Shown here in pieces: positions 44,164 to 53,750 of a DNA stretch of 64,000 bases. Numbering within the stretch: position 1 is the stretch's first letter; each line of letters starts with the position of its first letter. The position numbers were made by a program, and so were the translations under genes. Below the pieces are notes generated by a model. The model worked only from the letters and a program-made list of their open reading frames with translations, did no database searches and was not told the origin of the DNA. The stretch comes from Veillonella criceti (GTDB lineage Bacteria > Bacillota > Negativicutes > Veillonellales > Veillonellaceae), in the NCBI RefSeq assembly GCF_900460315.1, contig NZ_UHIO01000001.1, positions 141,001 through 205,000 of the forward strand, written 5' to 3'.

Positions 44164-45699
44164 ATGGCAAAATTGAAAGCCCCAGTAATGCTAACTATCT
44201 TAGATGGTTTTGGTATAGGGGATGTAAATGACCCGACTAATGCAGTGGTACAGGCTAAACCGGAGAATTTCTTGAATCTTTGGCAAACCTATCCACATAC
44301 TCAATTGCAGGCATCTGGTTTAGCTGTTGGTTTACCAGACGGGCAAATGGGTAATTCCGAAGTGGGCCATTTAAACATTGGTGCTGGTCGTATTGTATAT
44401 CAAGAATTAACGCGTATTACTAAAGATACTGAAGATGGGAGTTTTTTTAAACGGCCTGTTATTGAAGAATTATACGATAAAGCTAAAAAAAGTCGTTTAC
44501 AAATTATCGGTCTTTTATCTGATGGTGGTGTTCATAGTTCACTAGACCATATAAAAGCCATTATTAAAGGGGCAAAAGAAGCTGGTGTGACGGAACTTTA
44601 TGTACATGCTTTATTAGATGGTCGCGACGTGCCACCTCAAAGTGCTCTAACTTATTTGACTGACCTAGAGAACTATATGAAACAGGTCGGATTAGGCAAA
44701 ATAGCGACTTTAGGTGGTCGCTATTATGGTATGGATCGTGATAAGCGTTGGGAACGAATTGAAAAAGCTTACGAAGCTATTGTTGATGGCCTTGGGGTGG
44801 CTGCTGATTCGAGTAAGACGGCTATTGAAGCATCATATGCTAATGATGTAGTTGATGAATTTGTAGTCCCTGTTGTGTTGGATGCTAAAGGGGCTATTGA
44901 AGCTAATGACGCTGTTATCTTTGCTAATTTTCGCCCTGATCGAGCCCGTCAATTAACTCGTGCGTTAGTAGATCCTGAATTTTCAGGCTTTACTCGTAAA
45001 AAAGGTGTATTACCACTGTATATGGCGACTATGACGAAGTATGAAGATGGTTTGTCGACTCATATTGTATATGAAAAAGAAGTATTAACGAATACATTAG
45101 GTCAAGTTTTGGCTAATGGTGGCTATACACAACTTCGTATTGCTGAAACAGAAAAATATGCGCATGTGACGTATTTCTTCAATGGTGGTGAGGAAGTTCC
45201 CTTTTATGGCGAAGAGCGAATCTTGGTACCTTCACCCAAAGTGGCTACCTATGATTTACAGCCAGAGATGAGTGCTTTAGAGGTAACTGATAAAGTAGTA
45301 GCAGCTATTGAAGGTGGTCAATTCGATATGATCATCCTAAACTTTGCTAATCCCGATATGGTTGGACATACAGGCGTTTTAGAAGCCGCTGAAAAAGCTG
45401 TGCAAACAGTGGATGCTTGTTTAGGTCGTATTGTAAAGGCTATTAATACAGTGCAAGGCCATTTATTAGTAACGGCTGATCATGGTAATTCGGAAATGAT
45501 GGTTGATCACCGTACAGGTGCACCCCATACGGCGCATACTACAAATCCAGTCCCTTTAATTTTAGTAAGTGAACAATATAAACAGGCACAGTTACAGGAA
45601 GGTAAACTTTGCGATTTAGCCCCAACTATGTTGGATTTAGGTGGGATTGCGCAGCCTATTGAAATGACTGGTCAGAGCTTACTGGTTAAAGAGTCGTAA
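44164..45699 (+). CDS. gpmI: Cofactor-independent phosphoglycerate mutase
   Basis: A 511-aa manganese-dependent alkaline-phosphatase-superfamily enzyme interconverting 3- and 2-phosphoglycerate. LTILDGFGIGD gives metal-binding Asp, GNSEVGHLNIGAGRIVYQ holds the nucleophilic Ser, HALLDGRDVPPQSA, NFRPDRARQLTRA, and VTADHGNSEMM are family motifs. ATG at 44164 is seven bases after AAAGGA, whereas ATG at 44158 adjoins that site. It is the fifth gene of the CggR cluster. Confidence 0.96.
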   Translation: MAKLKAPVMLTILDGFGIGDVNDPTNAVVQAKPENFLNLWQTYPHTQLQASGLAVGLPDGQMGNSEVGHLNIGAGRIVYQELTRITKDTEDGSFFKRPVIEELYDKAKKSRLQIIGLLSDGGVHSSLDHIKAIIKGAKEAGVTELYVHALLDGRDVPPQSALTYLTDLENYMKQVGLGKIATLGGRYYGMDRDKRWERIEKAYEAIVDGLGVAADSSKTAIEASYANDVVDEFVVPVVLDAKGAIEANDAVIFANFRPDRARQLTRALVDPEFSGFTRKKGVLPLYMATMTKYEDGLSTHIVYEKEVLTNTLGQVLANGGYTQLRIAETEKYAHVTYFFNGGEEVPFYGEERILVPSPKVATYDLQPEMSALEVTDKVVAAIEGGQFDMIILNFANPDMVGHTGVLEAAEKAVQTVDACLGRIVKAINTVQGHLLVTADHGNSEMMVDHRTGAPHTAHTTNPVPLILVSEQYKQAQLQEGKLCDLAPTMLDLGGIAQPIEMTGQSLLVKES

Positions 45700-45779
45700 G
45701 GGGATTGTTCCTAGATAAGATTTAAATTATAGCTGTCATATATTTAATTGCAATATATTTAAATGTGATATTCAGATAG

Positions 45780-47087
<1,308 letters not shown>

Positions 47088-47120
47088 GTTTTGTATAGGC
47101 GCGACTTAATATAATTAAAT

Positions 47121-47200
47121 AAAAAACCTTTGAGAAAAGAGCTGTTAAGCGTAACTGTGGAATTGTGAATCTTGGCGTGACTTTTTCTCGAAGGTTTTTT
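47121..47200 (+). terminator. Compound hairpin terminator after eno
   Basis: AAAAAACCTT then GAGAAAA on the left pair with TTTTCTC then AAGGTTTTTT on the right, with a single mismatch between the helices; the loop of about 43 bases can form GTTA-AGCG-TAAC. The right arm ends in a T run, and the left A-run also allows function on the other strand. Confidence 0.75.
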
Positions 47201-47265
47201 TATTATATAAATGCTTGGAAATTTTTCAGTACAACGATAAAAAACTTAGTTTTTTTACTTTTTAT

Positions 47266-47294
47266 TTGCGAGTAGCTCAATAATTCATTATAAT
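47266..47294 (+). promoter_or_regulatory. Promoter for the RNA methyltransferase/yebC pair
   Basis: TTGCGA (47266-47271), exactly 17 bases, perfect TATAAT (47289-47294), 33 bases before the TTG start codon. Confidence 0.7.
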
Positions 47295-47326
47295 GGAGAG
47301 TAGCGAATAAAAAGGGAGGTATAACC

Positions 47327-47902
47327 TTGGCAAACTTATATATAGGCTTAGTTCATTATCCTATCTATAATAAGCATGGCGAAGTCATTACGACAGCGAT
47401 TACGAATTATGATATTCATGATATTGCACGAGCTGCGATTACTTATGATGTAAGTCGATATTTTGTGATTCATAATATTCCAGCACAACGTGACTTGGCC
47501 AAGCAGATTATGTCGCATTGGCAAACGGGGTTTGGGAGTACGTATAATCCTGATCGTAAGGATGCTTTTCAGGAAGTGGTGCTTGTTAATTCAATTCGCA
47601 GTGCAATTGAGGAAGTGACTAAGTTAGAAGGTCAGCCACCAATAATCGCCACAACAGATGCTCGTACATATGATAATACAGTTAGTTATGCTTGGATGCG
47701 TAAGACTCTTGAAAAGGGAGCGCAGCCTGTGTTAGTATTATTTGGTACCGGCTATGGTATGACGAAAGAAACTATGGAAGACTTTGATTATATTTTAGAA
47801 CCTGTATATGGACATGGAGATTATAATCACCTTTCCGTTCGTAGTGCTGTTTCTATCATTTTAGACCGCTTACGTGGTGAAGCATGGTGGGAAAAGGACT
47901 GA
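47327..47902 (+). CDS. SPOUT-type RNA methyltransferase family protein (Methyltrn_RNA_4)
   Basis: A 191-aa protein. The TTG start is eight bases after AGGGAGG. The pattern LYIGLVHYPIYNKHGEVITTAITNYDIHDIARAA, TYDVSRYFVIHN, and the C-terminal LVLFGTGYGMTKE through YGHGDYNHLSVRSAVSIILDRLRG is that of the family known from Aquifex/Thermotoga as SAM-binding SPOUT enzymes, usually encoded next to trmD or fused to related domains. The glycine-rich GTGYG loop fits the trefoil-knot SAM site. The RNA target is not known. Here it is 39 bp upstream of a yebC gene rather than near trmD. Confidence 0.85.
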   Translation: MANLYIGLVHYPIYNKHGEVITTAITNYDIHDIARAAITYDVSRYFVIHNIPAQRDLAKQIMSHWQTGFGSTYNPDRKDAFQEVVLVNSIRSAIEEVTKLEGQPPIIATTDARTYDNTVSYAWMRKTLEKGAQPVLVLFGTGYGMTKETMEDFDYILEPVYGHGDYNHLSVRSAVSIILDRLRGEAWWEKD

Positions 47903-47941
47903 AGATAGAACTATAACAGGATATTTTTAGGAGGTATTAGT

Positions 47942-48679
47942 ATGTCTGGACATTCCAAATGGGCCAATATTAAACATAAAAAAGGTAAAACGGACGCATT
48001 AAAAGCGAAAGTAACAACTAAAATTAGTCGTGAAATTACGGTAGCTGCTCGTATGGGGGGTGGTGACCCAGTAGGTAATATGCGTTTAAAATTAGCTTTA
48101 CAAAAAGCACGTGAAAACAATGTGCCTAAAGATAATATTCAACGTGCTATTGCTAAAGGTGTTGGTGCTACCGATATGGATAATTACGAGGAAATTACCT
48201 ATGAAGGCTATGGTCCTGGTGGGGTTGCTTTAACAGTTGAATGCTTGACTGATAATCGCAATCGTACAGCCGCTGATGTGCGCCATGCTTTTTCAAAAAA
48301 TGGTGGTAATTTAGGTGAAACTGGTTGCGTAGCTTGGATGTTTAATCGTAAGGGTGTATTTGTGATTGATAGCGAAGGTCATGACGAAGAAGAATTGACA
48401 CTCCTTGCTTTAGAAGCGGGTGCTGAAGATTTGAAAGTGGAAGATGATACATTCGTTATTTACACGGCGCCAGAAGATTATGATACGGTAGAAACTGCAT
48501 TAGGCGACGCTAACATTGAAACAGTAGTAAGCAAGATTACAATGGTACCAGATAATACCATTGCCCTTGAAGGCGACAATGCAGTAAAAATGCAAAAAAT
48601 GCTAGATGCATTGGATGATCTTGATGATGTTCAAGACGTATATCACAATGCGGAGCTTCCTGACGAAGACGAAGAATAA
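47942..48679 (+). CDS. yebC: YebC/PmpR family protein
   Basis: A 245-aa protein with the family's start SGHSKWANIKHKKGKTDA, KISREITVAARMGGGDPVGNMRLKLALQKARENNVPKDNIQRAI, YEGYGPGGVALTVECLTDN and GNLGETGCVAWMFNRKG. YebC proteins were described as transcription regulators; recent work on several members supports a role at ribosomes stalled on proline-rich sequences. The C terminus is very acidic (LPDEDEE). AGGAGG precedes the ATG. A strong terminator follows. Confidence 0.96.
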   Translation: MSGHSKWANIKHKKGKTDALKAKVTTKISREITVAARMGGGDPVGNMRLKLALQKARENNVPKDNIQRAIAKGVGATDMDNYEEITYEGYGPGGVALTVECLTDNRNRTAADVRHAFSKNGGNLGETGCVAWMFNRKGVFVIDSEGHDEEELTLLALEAGAEDLKVEDDTFVIYTAPEDYDTVETALGDANIETVVSKITMVPDNTIALEGDNAVKMQKMLDALDDLDDVQDVYHNAELPDEDEE

Positions 48680-48715
48680 AAAGACAAAGAATAATATATA
48701 CGCATGAAATACACT

Positions 48716-48749
48716 AAGCATGGTAGTAAGCAGTCTACCATGCTTTTTT
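48716..48749 (+). terminator. Terminator after yebC
   Basis: AAGCATGGTAG (48716-48726), eight-base loop, CTACCATGCTT (48735-48745), then six T in all. The rest of the 372-bp gap 48680-49051 is AT-rich; it has TATAAT-like boxes near 48818 and 48910 without good -35 boxes, and the repeats noted at 48976-49008. Confidence 0.92.
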
Positions 48750-48975
48750 CGTATAATCCATTATATATAAGATTTTTCAAACTGTGAAAATATCCCTTAG
48801 TATTGATGCTGTGCATATATAATGTAAATTAACGGTGAATTATGCATAATTGCTATATCTATTTTGCGAAAAATTGATTAATTAAGGTGTATTATACAGG
48901 GCTTTATTGTATAATAAAAAGTGTCAAAAAACTTTTTAACTAGTTCCAATATCATCAATCTATTAGGTGTAAATG

Positions 48976-49008
48976 TTTGACGATTTATTGGACGATTCTA
49001 TTTGACGG
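48976..49008 (+). repeat. Three GACG direct repeats upstream of the BTAD regulator
   Basis: TTTGACGATTTA (48976), TTGGACGATTCTA (48988) and TTTGACGG (49001): the GACG cores start at 48979, 48991 and 49004, spaced 12 and 13 bases. The word resembles the TTGACAA/ACGACAA repeats in front of the permease gene (52293-52310). Possible autoregulatory site; the periods are irregular, so support is weak. Confidence 0.3.
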
Positions 49009-49051
49009 AAGATGAGGACCGTTATACAAGCAGTCCAGGCAGAGGGATATT

Positions 49052-52000
49052 ATGGCAGCTAAATTAGAAGTACGATTTCTGGGAACACCAGCAATCTTGA
49101 AAGACGGAGAGGAAGTATTCTTCTCTTATAATAAGGTGAATGCCTTAGTCTATTACATTCTAGTTCGTGGCACAGTAATGCGTGATGAGTTAAGTGGCAT
49201 TTTATGGGCAGACAAACCAGATGCAGTAGCACGTAAAAATTTGCGTAATGCTATTTATGAAGCAAAAAAAATCCTAGGCGCTGATACATTTATTTCACCG
49301 CGTAAAGCGATAATTAAGGTAAACCCCGCCGTAGATGTAGTCATTGACAGCAAGTTGTTTGAAGCTGATCCAGTTGGACAATTAGATTTATATAAAGGAG
49401 AATTTTTACAGGGCTTCTTTATTAAAGACTCTGTAGAGTATGAAGATTGGTATTTGGCCGAACGGAATCGTTTAAAAAATCTATACATGGATGCTATTAG
49501 CTCGAAACTTCAAAGTGCTGTAGATGAAAAAGATTATAGTACGATAGAACGTCATGGTAAGTTATTAATTTCACAGAACCCCTATGATGAAAGTGTGTAT
49601 GCTATTGTATTAAGGGCGTATTGTGAACAAGGCAAGATGCAACAAGCCATGGAATTATACGAAGAAATGAAGGCTCTTTTCAAAAAAGAGTTACAATCTG
49701 ATGTGCTAGCTGATATTGACGCTATTATTAAGGAAGCTTTGCAACAAGAAGAAAAGAATTTTCAAAATCGTTCCCATCGTATGCCCGTTCCTATTGGCCG
49801 TGAACGTGAACTAGAAGATATGACCGCTCATATTTGGTCATTTATGCGTGGTCGGGCTGGGGAAGCATTAATTTTATTAGGCGATGCTGGTAGTGGTAAA
49901 ACGACATTAAAAGATATTGCACTTGAAAGTTTGCAAGATGAAGTGGCTGTTATTCAGACTAATTGTTATCAATTGGAACGAAATTTTTTACTTCATCCAT
50001 GGACGGAAATCGTTAATGGCTTAGTGCAGTTATTAGAAGCAAATGGTACGATGATACCTGATTTTGAACTAAATCGTATTTATGCTTTGTTTCCACAAAT
50101 GGATATGAGCATTGATCGCGATTTAGGGCTAGTAGAGATTAAGGATATTTTAAAATTTGATTCTATCTTTCACACCTTATCGACTGTACTGGATGTTGCT
50201 TCAGCCAATAAAAAATTAATTATTGTGTTTGAAGATATTCAGTGGATGGATCCTTTAAGTTTATCTTTGTTGAGTACTTTGATTTTGCGCAAACAATCCG
50301 ATCGTATATTATTTCTGTTAACAGGGCGCGACTCACGTGAAAAAGACTTCCAACATTTTATTACGTCTATTTCAGTATATAAACGACTTCATGTAACACA
50401 ATTAAATCCATTAAATAAAAAAGATATTCGTCGCTATGTAGAAGCAGCCAATTTACCAATGGCTGTTGATGAAGCTTTGTTGCATCAGTTGCAGATTGAA
50501 ACAGAGGGAAATCTATTTTTACTTACAGAATGTCTAAATTCGTTAAAGACGACGGGGAGTCTTGATAAATTAACCAATAATATGGCGACGGTGTTTAAAG
50601 CTAATTATCTATCCTTATCTGAAGAGCAGCAGAAGATTATAGATTTTATTTCCTTATTTTATAATGGCGCGCCTATTGCGATGATAGGGGAATATATGAA
50701 AATGGATACCCTTCGTCTGCTTGAATATTTAGAAGGGTTAGAAGCGAAGAATTTAGTGTCACCATTTTCGCAACAAGCGGATGTGTTGTACGAAATAAGT
50801 CAGCAGAAGTTGAAAGAATTTATACAACAGCAATTATCCCCAGAAAAATGGAAAATATTGCATGGCTATTTAGGTACGTTATGGGAGAAAAAATTAACGC
50901 ATTCTAAAAAAGACGTTGTGATTTATAAGCATTTAGAATATCATTATGAGCAAGCTGGAGAGCTTGTTAAGATGGGCCATTATAAATTAAAGGGGCTTAT
51001 GTACTATCTCAATTTTAGCCATGAGTTATTTCCTGTGTTGAGTCTGTCAGAGCCTATGCAGACGGGTGGGGCTAGTTATTTTACAGAAGCTGATACTTTA
51101 CAGTATCTAAATGACGTAGAAGAAATGATGGCGCGGATTCGAGAAACTTGTGGAGCCACGGCTGATGTAAAAAATTTGGAACTCATGTATTTGCATTTAA
51201 TCGGTCGTTATTTTATCCGTGAAGGTAAATATGAAAAAGGGGTTCGCTATATTTTAGATCTTATTGAGCAAGCCATAGAAATGCGTAATCGTGATTACAC
51301 ATTGATGGGCTATAAACAGATGATTTATTATGATATTCAAACGGGTAATGCCAATGAAATGAAGAATTATCTTGAAATTGCTCTTGATTTGGCTGTTGAA
51401 TGTAATTACCACAAAGAAGTGGGCATTTTACTGCGACTTAAAGGGCTCAATATGATTATGCAAGGGGACTTTGAAGAAGCAGAACGATTATTAAATGAAT
51501 CTATTGCTACATTTATGGTGACACAAACCGTAGCAAGACGTTATGCATTAAATATTGCGGCGGCCTATAATTATATAGGGGAGATTCGTCGTGGCCGTGG
51601 TCAATTTGAAGAAGCTATTGAATACTATGATAAAGCATTGGCCATTTGTAATGATCAACAAGCCTATAGTTCATGGGTGGTATTTTCCTGTAATGCAGGT
51701 ATTGCGGCTTATAATTTAGGCCAATTTGAAAAAGCACAAATTTATTTTGAACAAGCTTATGAGTTTTTCAATCGTTATGATTTTTACTGGCGCAGACCTA
51801 TTGTAGAGTCTTATTTAGCTTTATTAGCGATGCGTGAAGGGCAGGAAACGGCTGCGATGCAATATATTGATGATGCTATGGCTAAGTTAACGATGATGAA
51901 TAACCCTCAAGAAGTAGGGTATGTTAACATGGCAATTGCTTTAGTTAAAGCGCAGTATCCACAATCGGAAATTAATAAGCATTATCGTGGTAGTATTGCT

Positions 52001-52087
52001 ATGTATAGTGGTAGAGCTTTGCGCTATTTAGATGTGTATCGAGATACGTATGAACGTTCCCAATTAGAAGCATTGAATGAAGTATAG
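49052..52087 (+). CDS. Large BTAD-domain transcriptional regulator with AAA ATPase and TPR repeats
   Basis: A 1011-aa protein of the AfsR/SARP-like architecture. Residues about 5-95 are an OmpR-type winged helix (RFLGTPAILKDGEEVFFSYNKVNALVYYI; ELSGILWADKP; RKNLRNAIYEAKKIL), about 96-235 the all-helical BTAD domain (YKGEFLQGFFIKDS; LISQNPYDESVYAIVLRAYCEQGKMQQAMELYEEM). A STAND-type ATPase follows with Walker A GDAGSGKTT (277-285) and Walker B LIIVFED (389-395), then a C-terminal TPR array (about 690-970). Such proteins integrate a signal and activate nearby genes. The next genes are a permease and hutH with a SARP-type promoter. No membrane segments. Confidence 0.88.
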   Translation: MAAKLEVRFLGTPAILKDGEEVFFSYNKVNALVYYILVRGTVMRDELSGILWADKPDAVARKNLRNAIYEAKKILGADTFISPRKAIIKVNPAVDVVIDSKLFEADPVGQLDLYKGEFLQGFFIKDSVEYEDWYLAERNRLKNLYMDAISSKLQSAVDEKDYSTIERHGKLLISQNPYDESVYAIVLRAYCEQGKMQQAMELYEEMKALFKKELQSDVLADIDAIIKEALQQEEKNFQNRSHRMPVPIGRERELEDMTAHIWSFMRGRAGEALILLGDAGSGKTTLKDIALESLQDEVAVIQTNCYQLERNFLLHPWTEIVNGLVQLLEANGTMIPDFELNRIYALFPQMDMSIDRDLGLVEIKDILKFDSIFHTLSTVLDVASANKKLIIVFEDIQWMDPLSLSLLSTLILRKQSDRILFLLTGRDSREKDFQHFITSISVYKRLHVTQLNPLNKKDIRRYVEAANLPMAVDEALLHQLQIETEGNLFLLTECLNSLKTTGSLDKLTNNMATVFKANYLSLSEEQQKIIDFISLFYNGAPIAMIGEYMKMDTLRLLEYLEGLEAKNLVSPFSQQADVLYEISQQKLKEFIQQQLSPEKWKILHGYLGTLWEKKLTHSKKDVVIYKHLEYHYEQAGELVKMGHYKLKGLMYYLNFSHELFPVLSLSEPMQTGGASYFTEADTLQYLNDVEEMMARIRETCGATADVKNLELMYLHLIGRYFIREGKYEKGVRYILDLIEQAIEMRNRDYTLMGYKQMIYYDIQTGNANEMKNYLEIALDLAVECNYHKEVGILLRLKGLNMIMQGDFEEAERLLNESIATFMVTQTVARRYALNIAAAYNYIGEIRRGRGQFEEAIEYYDKALAICNDQQAYSSWVVFSCNAGIAAYNLGQFEKAQIYFEQAYEFFNRYDFYWRRPIVESYLALLAMREGQETAAMQYIDDAMAKLTMMNNPQEVGYVNMAIALVKAQYPQSEINKHYRGSIAMYSGRALRYLDVYRDTYERSQLEALNEV

Positions 52088-52104
52088 TTATTATCATCAA
52101 GAAG

Positions 52105-52135
52105 AGACAGGTTATTATGACCTGTCTTTTCTTTA
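52105..52135 (+). terminator. Terminator after the BTAD regulator gene
   Basis: AGACAGGT (52105-52112), seven-base loop, ACCTGTCT (52120-52127), then TTTCTTT. The rest of the gap to 52394 is AT-rich with the regulated promoter described next. Confidence 0.8.
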
Positions 52136-52292
52136 CTTTCGTTATTTAGTGAGGTAAATAGATAGTTGATTACCATGTTAAAAATCGTCTGTAAAAAGTC
52201 CATTTATCAAGTAGAAATTATTTATGTATATTAGTGATATTTATAATCTTTTTGTTGAAATCCGATGACAAATTATTTATAATTGAAAAAGT

Positions 52293-52324
52293 TTGACAAT
52301 TTTACGACAAAGCTTGTGTATACT
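52293..52324 (+). promoter_or_regulatory. SARP-type activated promoter for the permease-hutH operon
   Basis: Direct heptamers TTGACAA (52293-52299) and ACGACAA (52304-52310) are separated by four bases, an 11-bp period. TATACT (52319-52324) begins after exactly eight bases. The only -35-like box (TTGACA) is 20 bases from the -10, too far for unaided use. This is the geometry established for Streptomyces SARP activators, whose DNA-binding and BTAD domains are found in the protein encoded just upstream. Confidence 0.5.
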
Positions 52325-52400
52325 GAAAAAAAGTAAATATTTACTAAGGTCGGACTAATTTACTAACAATGGTATTATTTAGCAAAGGAGTTGAATGTGT

Positions 52401-53705
52401 ATGGATATTTTATTGAACCCCATAGTGGTATCAGTTATTGTTATGTCGATTGTGTGTTTGCTTAAAATGAATGTTTTATTAGCTGTTATCATTGCTGCTT
52501 TAGTAGCTGGTACAATTGGTGGTATGTCAGTCGGTGATACCGTGTCCTCATTAATCAATGGGATGGGGGGAAACTCTGAAACGGCATTGAGCTATATTTT
52601 ATTAGGTGCTTTGGCCGTTGCTATTGGTCGTTCGGGGTTAGCTTCTGTTGTATCTCGTAAAATTACACAAGTCGTAGGGAGTAAAAAATTAGCGTTTACA
52701 TTTTTAATTGCCTTTGTAGCGTGTTTCTCTCAAAACTTAATTCCTGTTCATATTGCCTTTATTCCAATTTTAATTCCACCATTATTAGCATTGATGAATC
52801 ATATGAATTTGGACCGTCGGGCAGTAGCCTGTGCTTTAACTTTTGGCTTAAAAGCACCGTATGTTAGCTTACCAGTCGGTTTTGGTCTATTATTTATGAC
52901 AATTATTAAAGATCAGATGGTAGCAAATGGTGTCGATGTAACCATTGGTGATATTTCGGCCGTTATGTGGATTGGCGGTTTATCCATGCTAGTGGGTTTA
53001 ATTTTAGCTGTGTTCTTTTATGCAAAAGATCGTCATTATGAAGATTTACCAGTTATTGGTTCCGACGACAATCCTGGTGATGTCACTATGACTAAAGATT
53101 GCTGGCTTGCGTTATTAGGGGCTGCTGTTGCGTTCGTAGCGCAATTATATTTTAAATCATTACCAATTGGTGCTTTATGTGGTTTAGCTGTTATGATCCT
53201 TACTGGCGGGATTAAATGGAAAGATATGGACTTAACAATGGATGGTGGCGTGCGCATGATGGGCTTTATTGCCTTTGTAATGTTAGTCGCTGCTGGTTAT
53301 GCGAATGTACTTCGCGAAACACAGTCTGTTCAGAGTTTGGTTGAAGCGACTACTTCTATTATTGACACTAAATTTGCAGGCGCCTTACTTATGTTATTGG
53401 TAGGTTTATTAATTACCATGGGTATTGGGACTTCTTTCGGTACTATTCCAGTTATTGCTTCTATTTACATCCCAATGGGAATGCAGTTAGGTTTTGGTGT
53501 TCCTGCTATTATTTTATTAATTGGGATTGCCGCAGCCTTAGGTGATGCTGGTTCGCCAGCTTCTGACTCAACATTAGGGCCAACATCTGGTTTGAATGCT
53601 GATGGTCAACATAATCATATTTGGGATACATGTGTACCAACCTTTATATTCTATGATATTACTTTAATTATTGGTGGCTTAATTGGTGCTTTAATGCTTG
53701 GTTAA
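52401..53705 (+). CDS. Na+/H+ antiporter-family permease (YuiF-like), probable histidine-related transporter
   Basis: A 434-aa polytopic membrane protein with about 11-12 helices. The N-terminal LLNPIVVSVIVMSIVCLLKMNVLLAVIIAALVAG, the FSQNLIPVHIAFIPILIPPLLALM segment and GDAGSPASDSTLGPTSGLNADGQHNHIWDTCVPTF near the C terminus match the YuiF/NhaC-like family, members of which are predicted amino-acid, notably histidine, permeases. It is 45 bp upstream of hutH, so histidine uptake, or histidine/urocanate exchange, is the likely role (inference). ATG at 52401 is ten bases after AAGGAG; ATG at 52395 is four. Confidence 0.8.
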   Translation: MDILLNPIVVSVIVMSIVCLLKMNVLLAVIIAALVAGTIGGMSVGDTVSSLINGMGGNSETALSYILLGALAVAIGRSGLASVVSRKITQVVGSKKLAFTFLIAFVACFSQNLIPVHIAFIPILIPPLLALMNHMNLDRRAVACALTFGLKAPYVSLPVGFGLLFMTIIKDQMVANGVDVTIGDISAVMWIGGLSMLVGLILAVFFYAKDRHYEDLPVIGSDDNPGDVTMTKDCWLALLGAAVAFVAQLYFKSLPIGALCGLAVMILTGGIKWKDMDLTMDGGVRMMGFIAFVMLVAAGYANVLRETQSVQSLVEATTSIIDTKFAGALLMLLVGLLITMGIGTSFGTIPVIASIYIPMGMQLGFGVPAIILLIGIAAALGDAGSPASDSTLGPTSGLNADGQHNHIWDTCVPTFIFYDITLIIGGLIGALMLG

Positions 53706-53750
53706 TTAGTCAGTAAATTCGTTTACAATAAATATTAGGAGATATGTGTA

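Noticed and set aside
48811..48915. TATAAT-like boxes as promoters for the BTAD regulator gene
   Set aside because: Several AT-rich -10 look-alikes occur but none has an acceptable -35 at 16-18 bp; not enough to call.
52088..52394. T-box or other riboswitch leader for the histidine-related operon
   Set aside because: I looked for the conserved T-box core and antiterminator and saw none; the only terminator there belongs to the upstream gene.
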